Part shown: positions 59,374-64,000 of the stretch, one piece after another
Position numbering within the stretch: the stretch's first letter is position 1
Layout: each line of letters opens with the position of its first letter
Origin: Streptomyces sp. CB01201
GTDB taxonomy: Bacteria > Actinomycetota > Actinomycetes > Streptomycetales > Streptomycetaceae
NCBI RefSeq assembly: GCF_002803085.1
Contig: NZ_NNBJ01000008.1
Coordinates: 119,603-183,602 of the forward strand
Direction of reading: 5' to 3'
DNA: 64,000 nucleotides
Made by a program: the position numbers and the translations under genes
The notes under the pieces: model-generated
Database searches by the model: none
What the model was told of the DNA's origin: nothing
The model's input: the letters and a program-made list of their open reading frames with translations, nothing else

Positions 59374-60654
59374 TCAGACGAGTTCGGGCTGCGGTCCGGC
59401 CTGGGGTTCCAATTTCCGTACGGGGACGGGCTGCGGCTCCCACTGCTTCGTGGTCCTGATGAAGTAGTGGATCACCGAGAACGTCGCCAGCATGAGAAGA
59501 GGACCGAATATCCAGGGGTGCTGGGCCATCGTCATCGAGAGATAGCGATAGGAGAGCAGGAATGCGGTGAAGATCGCCGCACCGTACGCGACAAGGAGCG
59601 CTCCCGAACGGTCCCAGCCACGGGCGAGCGACCGGAGGGCTGCCTCGATGGTGAGCGCGAAAACGACTCCGGCAATGATGTCGGTGCCGTAGTGGTAGCC
59701 GAATCCCAGCGTCGCGCCGAGCGTCGCGATCCACCAGAAAGCACCCGCTATCCGGAGCGCCTTCGGCCCCTTGCGGGAATGGATGAAAATGGTGGTTGCC
59801 CAGGCCGTGTGCAGACTCGGCATGCAATTGCGCGGGGTTATCTCATTGAACGGCATATGGTGAGGCACACTGATCGAAGCCGAATTGGGCCACACATTGG
59901 CCACCGCCCAGTGCCCGCCGTCCGCGCCGTAGGCGAAGATGGGGCCGACCACCGGGAAAATCATGTAGAAGGCGGGCCCGAGCAGGCCGATGACCAGGAA
60001 GGTTCGTACCAGATGATGGGCCGGGAAGCGGCGCTCGGTCGATACGTTGCGCAGCTGATAAAGCGCGACGATGACCGCTGCCACCGCAAGCTGGATGTAT
60101 ACGTAATCAAGAATGTGGGCGCCGATCGGTCCGGTCGACTTCACGAACCGGCCCACCAGCCAAGAGGGGTTGCCCAGTGCGTGATCGGCGGTCGCCACAT
60201 ACTGGTCGAGTACCGTCGGGCGAGTCTTCGATGTAATGAGGAGCCAGGCATCGCCCGTCTTTCGGCCCGCCACCAGGAGCAGTCCGAGACCGACGCCCTT
60301 CAGGAGCAGGACACGTTCCTGACCGGTGCGGCGCGTGAAAGCGATGACGACACAGGCCAGAATCACCCATAGCGCACCATTGCCGAACATCATTTTGGCG
60401 TCGACGGCCCAGCGAATCAGGAAGAAGGCTATGTCGATACCGACGGCAGCCGCTATGGCGATGGCCCGCTGCCGCCAGGTCAGCACCACCATCATCAGCG
60501 CCATACTGGCGTACAGCAGGGGCCCGGATTTCGGCGCGAATATGACTTCTTTCGCCTGATTTGTGATCGGGCCCGGCTGGCCGTAATGACGCGCCGCGAC
60601 CTCCAGCACGACGAGGAACCCGAGGGCCACCACGACCACCGCAGCCCACATCAT
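59374..60654 (-). CDS. PAP2-family membrane phosphatase
   Basis: About 427-residue multi-helix protein of the PAP2_3 type. Catalytic motifs visible: NCMPSLHTAWAT (the SxH site) and GYHYGTDIIAG (the HxxxD site). ATG at 60654 is preferred to a TTG at 60729 because the sequence there is an exact promoter consensus (see next). No good Shine-Dalgarno site appears before ATG 60654, so the start is uncertain. May dephosphorylate lipid phosphates on the outer face. The N-terminal end is A+T-richer than the rest of the window. Confidence 0.82.
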   Translation of the reverse strand: MMWAAVVVVALGFLVVLEVAARHYGQPGPITNQAKEVIFAPKSGPLLYASMALMMVVLTWRQRAIAIAAAVGIDIAFFLIRWAVDAKMMFGNGALWVILACVVIAFTRRTGQERVLLLKGVGLGLLLVAGRKTGDAWLLITSKTRPTVLDQYVATADHALGNPSWLVGRFVKSTGPIGAHILDYVYIQLAVAAVIVALYQLRNVSTERRFPAHHLVRTFLVIGLLGPAFYMIFPVVGPIFAYGADGGHWAVANVWPNSASISVPHHMPFNEITPRNCMPSLHTAWATTIFIHSRKGPKALRIAGAFWWIATLGATLGFGYHYGTDIIAGVVFALTIEAALRSLARGWDRSGALLVAYGAAIFTAFLLSYRYLSMTMAQHPWIFGPLLMLATFSVIHYFIRTTKQWEPQPVPVRKLEPQAGPQPELV

Positions 60655-60701
60655 CGCCCGCGGAGTACGCCACGTCGACGGAATTTTGTTGTTTATTCGG
60701 G

Positions 60702-60729
60702 AAAATACCCGCGGTGATATCGTTGTCAA
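60702..60729 (-). promoter_or_regulatory. Strong sigma-70-like promoter for the PAP2 gene
   Basis: Reading leftward, TTGACA (60729-60724) and TATTTT (60707-60702) are 16 bp apart. It overlaps the first codons of the longer open frame and would start transcription about 40 bp before ATG 60654. Confidence 0.65.
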
Positions 60730-60916
60730 TTGTTTGGCCGATTTGCTAGATGTTGGTTAACAGGTCACTCTTCGTACTGGATGAGTTCGTCATTGTGATG
60801 TAGTGCACCGAGGACAGGATCATCAGCGCCGATCATGTTATCCGAGTGGTGTGGGTGGGTTTCGCTGGTCATGGGTGACCTCGTGCACTCGCATCCCGGG
60901 ACGAGTCGCGCCGCAC

Positions 60917-61798
60917 TTACGACGCGTCCTCGATCCGCCCCCTCAAGTGGTCATATGCCCAGGCCGCCAGGGTGGTCGGGGTCGTGGTGCGGACCGTGCG
61001 GCCCTGTTCGGGGACGAAGTCCTCCCGGAGGCCGGTCGACATGCCGAGAACGGACTCGACCATTCCGTCCGGCATTCCGGCTCGGTGCAGCTGGGCACGC
61101 ATGGCGTCGTCGGTGATGCGTTCCACATCGATCCGCCGACCGGTGGCCGCGGTGAGGATCTCCGCGACCTGCTGCCAGGTGAGATCGGCCGCTCCGTGTA
61201 CCGCCTGCACGCAGCGCCCGGACCACGCGGACGACAGGAGGCGGGTGACGGCCACCTCCGCGATGTCGCGCGGGGCCACCCAGGCCATGGGCTGGTCGAG
61301 CGGCAGGACGACCTGGAGGAGGCCCGCCCGCACGGCGTCGAGCTGAAGTTCCAGGTTGGTGAAGAAGTAGCCGCATCGCAGATGGGTGACGTCGACGCCG
61401 GTGCCGTCCAGGGCGGTCTCCGTAAGGGCCAGCCCGTCGATCTCTCCGGCACCGTGGCGCTTCTCGGCGCCCACGCTGCTCTGGAAGACGACCCTGCCGA
61501 TCCCGTTCTCGGTGACGGCCCGCACCACGCTGGTGGTCGCACGGGCGTAGTCGGCGAGGGGATCACCGCTCGCCGTACTCGGGTCGACCCAGAACAGGGC
61601 GTCGACATCGCGGGTGGCGGCGACCACCGTCTCGGCGTCGTACTGGTCGACCCGCACCGCGTCCACGTGGTCGCGGACCTCGGGGGCGAGGCGGGCGGGA
61701 TCACGGAGCAGGACGCGCGGGCAGACACCGGCCCGGATCAGCGCGGTGACGACATGACGGCCGACGTTGCCGGTCGGCGTGGTGACGGCGATCCGCAT
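60917..61798 (-). CDS. NmrA-like NAD(P)-binding protein
   Basis: 293-residue atypical SDR. AVTTPTGNVGRHVVTALIRAG is the nucleotide motif, then VRVDQYDAETVVAATRDVDA and FQSSVGAEKRHG. Paralogous in pattern to the gene at 53658-54551. ATG at 61798. Function unknown. Confidence 0.88.
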   Translation of the reverse strand: MRIAVTTPTGNVGRHVVTALIRAGVCPRVLLRDPARLAPEVRDHVDAVRVDQYDAETVVAATRDVDALFWVDPSTASGDPLADYARATTSVVRAVTENGIGRVVFQSSVGAEKRHGAGEIDGLALTETALDGTGVDVTHLRCGYFFTNLELQLDAVRAGLLQVVLPLDQPMAWVAPRDIAEVAVTRLLSSAWSGRCVQAVHGAADLTWQQVAEILTAATGRRIDVERITDDAMRAQLHRAGMPDGMVESVLGMSTGLREDFVPEQGRTVRTTTPTTLAAWAYDHLRGRIEDAS

Positions 61799-61929
61799 GG
61801 CTGCCTTCCTTTCGATGCGTTCTGTGGCTGTTGTGGCTTCTGCGTCTTTCAGTGGCGGAACAACATCGGTGACTCGGCCAGGCTAGAAGGAGAGTCGGTC
61901 GGCACCTGTCCTATTTCGGTCGAAGTCAG

Positions 61930-63075
61930 TCACCGAGCCATGGGGAGCAGCCGCACCTCGCCCTCGGGCAGCTTGGCCCACCAGTGGTGATGACGGCTGT
62001 AGGGCGCAGCCTCACGGCCGGCGAGGAGTTCGGCCAGGGACCGGGCCTCCTCCGCGAGCCCTTCCCAGACGGCCCGCGTCAGCGGGTGGAAGGCCGTCAC
62101 CTCGACGCCTTCGGCCATGGGCCGCCACACCCCGGCGACATATCCGTCCACCAGCACGGCGGGCAGGACATCGCCGTTGTTCCGGATCACCAGGGGCCGG
62201 TACGCCGGCGGAATCAGTCGGCCACGGTCGGCATGGGACAGCAGGGCGCTGTCCCACATGGCCAGGAACCGGGGCGGCGCCGGGGTGTCCGCGGGTGGCC
62301 GAGGAGCGTCCGGCAGGTCGAACAGGGTGAGCCCGTCCGGCCCTTGGAGCTGTTCGACGACGGTCTCCGGAGCGCTCAGGGCTCGACGCACGTCCGAGCG
62401 CCGCATCATCAGGAACTGGGCCACGTCCGCGACCGAGGCCGGCCCGAAGCCGGCCAAGTACCGCAGGACCAGGGCCCGCAGCGCCTCCGGGTCCGGCTCC
62501 CGTCCGCGGTACGCGCGCGGCGTCCCGGCCGCCACGAACGACGGCCGGTAGCCGAACGACCAGGGCGCCTTCGTCGGGGCGTGCTGTAGCGGTGCGTACG
62601 CCCTCAGCCCCCACCAGCCCCCGTCCCCGCGCTCGGCGCCGACCCGCTCCTCCACCCAGGCCCGCATCTCGGCCATGGTGCGCGGCCGGTCGGCGAACGC
62701 GAGCAGCTCCGGCGTCAGCTCGTCGGCGTCCGCCGGCGTGAGGCCTGTCGCGGCGAAGCGGTGGCCGAGGCGGGTCGCGTACAGCGTCGGCTGCATCGCC
62801 GCACGGAAGACCGGATAGTCCTCGGCGCGCACCGCGTGCAGCGTGACGCGCATCAGGGTCGCCTTGACCACCAGGCGGCGCGTGAAGGCCTCGTCCAGCT
62901 CGGCCGGATCGAAGCCGGAGAGCCGGTTCCATAGCGCGATGTACGGGGATGCCGGGTGCTGGGCCTGGAGCGCGACGAGTTGCTTCAAGCCGTCAAGGAC
63001 GCCCAACTGTGCCCGTTCCAGTAGGAGTTGACGGCTCAGAGTGGCTCGGTTGAGTGCGCGCCCGGTGAGCTTCAT
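61930..63075 (-). CDS. AlkZ-like DNA glycosylase (HTH_42 family)
   Basis: 381-residue winged-helix DNA glycosylase of the AlkZ/YcaQ superfamily. The key Q-Phi-Q motif is Gln37-Ala-Gln39 in LVALQAQHP, at the same positions reported for Streptomyces sahachiroi AlkZ. MRRSDVRRAL, RFLAMWDSALLSHADRGRLI and VIRNNGDVLPAVLVDGYVAG are typical of the family. It should remove alkylated or cross-linked bases. ATG at 63075. Such genes often guard producers of DNA-damaging antibiotics, or act as housekeeping copies. Confidence 0.85.
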   Translation of the reverse strand: MKLTGRALNRATLSRQLLLERAQLGVLDGLKQLVALQAQHPASPYIALWNRLSGFDPAELDEAFTRRLVVKATLMRVTLHAVRAEDYPVFRAAMQPTLYATRLGHRFAATGLTPADADELTPELLAFADRPRTMAEMRAWVEERVGAERGDGGWWGLRAYAPLQHAPTKAPWSFGYRPSFVAAGTPRAYRGREPDPEALRALVLRYLAGFGPASVADVAQFLMMRRSDVRRALSAPETVVEQLQGPDGLTLFDLPDAPRPPADTPAPPRFLAMWDSALLSHADRGRLIPPAYRPLVIRNNGDVLPAVLVDGYVAGVWRPMAEGVEVTAFHPLTRAVWEGLAEEARSLAELLAGREAAPYSRHHHWWAKLPEGEVRLLPMAR

Positions 63076-63186
63076 GCCCGGATTCTGCCGCACCGGCCCC
63101 ACCCGTTTCCCGCGCCGCACCAGAACCGCAGGTCGGGCCGCGAGGGTTCTGCACGGCTTCCGGAGGCCGGACCCGAAGGCAATGAA

Positions 63187-63215
63187 CAGGTCAAGCGTTT
63201 CCCATCCAGGTCAAG
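63187..63215 (+). promoter_or_regulatory. Direct repeat CAGGTCAAG upstream of the MFS gene
   Basis: CAGGTCAAG occurs at 63187-63195 and 63207-63215, start-to-start 20 bp (about two helical turns), 124 bp before the MFS ATG. A dimeric activator or repressor site is plausible. Confidence 0.4.
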
Positions 63216-63338
63216 ATTGGGAGAGATGTGGAATTCATAAGAGCCCGCCGGAATAGTCGCCTGGGGAAACGGGTTCAAGCCACACGTACCCCGCTCAGGG
63301 GCCGCCGCCGACCTCACTCAGCCTCCGGAGGCTCCTCT

Positions 63339-64000
63339 ATGTCCCCACCGACGACCGACCAGCAGGCCGCGCCGCGCGGCATACGTGGTGTCGTCCCCGT
63401 CCTGGCGTTCGCCGGCATCACGGTCGCGGTGATGCAGACCCTGCTCGTGCCGGTCATCAAGGACCTGCCGGAGCTGCTCAGCACCTCGCCGTCCAACGCC
63501 ACCTGGGTCATGACCTCGACGCTGCTCGCCGGCGCCGTGGCCACCCCGATCATGGGCCGGCTCGGGGATCTGAACGGCAAGCGCCGCATGCTCCTGTTCA
63601 GCCTCGCCATCATGGTGATCGGCTCGCTCATCGCCGGTTTCACCGACCAGCTCATCGTGATGATCGTCGGCCGTGCGCTCCAGGGCTTCGCGATGGGCGC
63701 CATCCCGCTCGGCATCGGCCTGATGCGGGACGAACTGCCCCGCGAGAAGCTCGGCTCGGCGATGGCCCTGATGAGCTCCTCCATCGGCGTCGGCGGCGGA
63801 CTCGCGCTGCCGGCCGCCGCCCTGATCGCCCAGCACGCCGACTGGCACGCCCTGTTCTTCAGCTCGGCGGGCCTGGGTGTGGTGGCCATCGTGCTCACCC
63901 TGGTCTTCGTACCGGAGAGCCGGGTCAAGGCGGAGGGCACGTTCGACGTGTTCGGCGCCCTCGGCCTCTCCGCGGGTCTGGTCCTGCTGCTGCTTCCGAT
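63339..64000 (+). CDS. MFS transporter, 3' end outside window
   Basis: Open reading frame of 220+ codons running to the edge. ATG at 63339 follows GGAGG at a good distance. Helix 1 has VVPVLAFAGITVAVMQTLLVPVI; GRLGDLNGKRRML is motif A between helices 2 and 3. The pattern matches the EmrB/QacA (DHA2) group. Substrate unknown. It diverges from the AlkZ-like gene. Confidence 0.92.
   Translation, partial: MSPPTTDQQAAPRGIRGVVPVLAFAGITVAVMQTLLVPVIKDLPELLSTSPSNATWVMTSTLLAGAVATPIMGRLGDLNGKRRMLLFSLAIMVIGSLIAGFTDQLIVMIVGRALQGFAMGAIPLGIGLMRDELPREKLGSAMALMSSSIGVGGGLALPAAALIAQHADWHALFFSSAGLGVVAIVLTLVFVPESRVKAEGTFDVFGALGLSAGLVLLLLP

Overview
The window looks like a Streptomyces chromosome segment: GC content is very high, start codons are mixed ATG/GTG, Shine-Dalgarno sites are purine-rich, and it carries typical streptomycete families (LuxR-type LAL regulator, ANTAR-GAF protein, PP2C/STAS partner-switching genes, DUF5954, DUF4232, DUF2993, the phage-holin/DUF3618/DUF4235 trio). 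I see no rRNA, tRNA, CRISPR array, IS element or prophage. The density of secreted enzymes, small secreted peptides, one-off redox enzymes and broken genes suggests an accessory region rather than core chromosome; this is an inference.

Layout. 0-4.3 kb: truncated zinc alcohol dehydrogenase, secreted lipase, PAP2-like/diacylglycerol-kinase fusion, MarR regulator. 4.4-7.5 kb: three genes with 4-nt overlaps coding a PAS/GAF/PP2C phosphatase, a stand-alone cobalamin-binding protein with the CarH photoreceptor motif, and a STAS protein. 7.9-10.3 kb: a histidine-rich short peptide with a leader-like N-terminus, followed by a PqqD-like/M50 membrane metalloprotease, the best candidate here for an undescribed peptide-maturation system. 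10.6-14.9 kb: esterase, secreted beta-propeller/ricin protein, VOC protein. 15-20.2 kb: decayed DNA, MFS exporter coupled to an ATP-grasp ligase, thioesterase, hemerythrin, alpha/beta hydrolase. 20.3-22.3 kb: ABC transporter locus collapsed by an internal deletion. 22.6-27.6 kb: secreted DUF4232 protein, IMP dehydrogenase, peptide deformylase, methyltransferase, SDR. 27.6-28.6 kb: no supported gene.

28.6-36.1 kb: membrane protein with helical repeats, DUF4232 lipoprotein, nucleotidyltransferase, and two secreted proteins with seven PLL-type lectin repeats each, one behind a glycosidase-like propeller and one behind an NlpC/P60-like domain. 36.2-37.9 kb: envelope-stress-like trio diverging from an SRPBCC gene. 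38-44.6 kb: ANTAR-GAF protein, M4 metalloprotease with a chitin-binding module, LAL regulator with a clear promoter. 44.7-50 kb: FabV enoyl reductase, DUF5954, DUF2993, two small membrane proteins, SRPBCC protein. 50.1-54.6 kb: MarR-controlled efflux operon with a strong operator candidate, plus darcynin and NmrA-like genes. 55-64 kb: a small Trp/His-rich secreted peptide, a 57-residue membrane protein, SDR, methyltransferase, HEAT-like protein, quinone oxidoreductase, PAP2 protein, a second NmrA-like gene, an AlkZ-like DNA glycosylase and the start of an MFS exporter.

Reading across the window: several loci pair a regulator with exporters or detoxifying enzymes (MarR-EmrB-isochorismatase), and a second set builds secreted carbohydrate- or wall-active proteins. 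The two most unusual loci are the possible light/B12 partner-switching operon and the His-rich peptide with its membrane protease. All assignments are read from sequence by eye; no database search was run.
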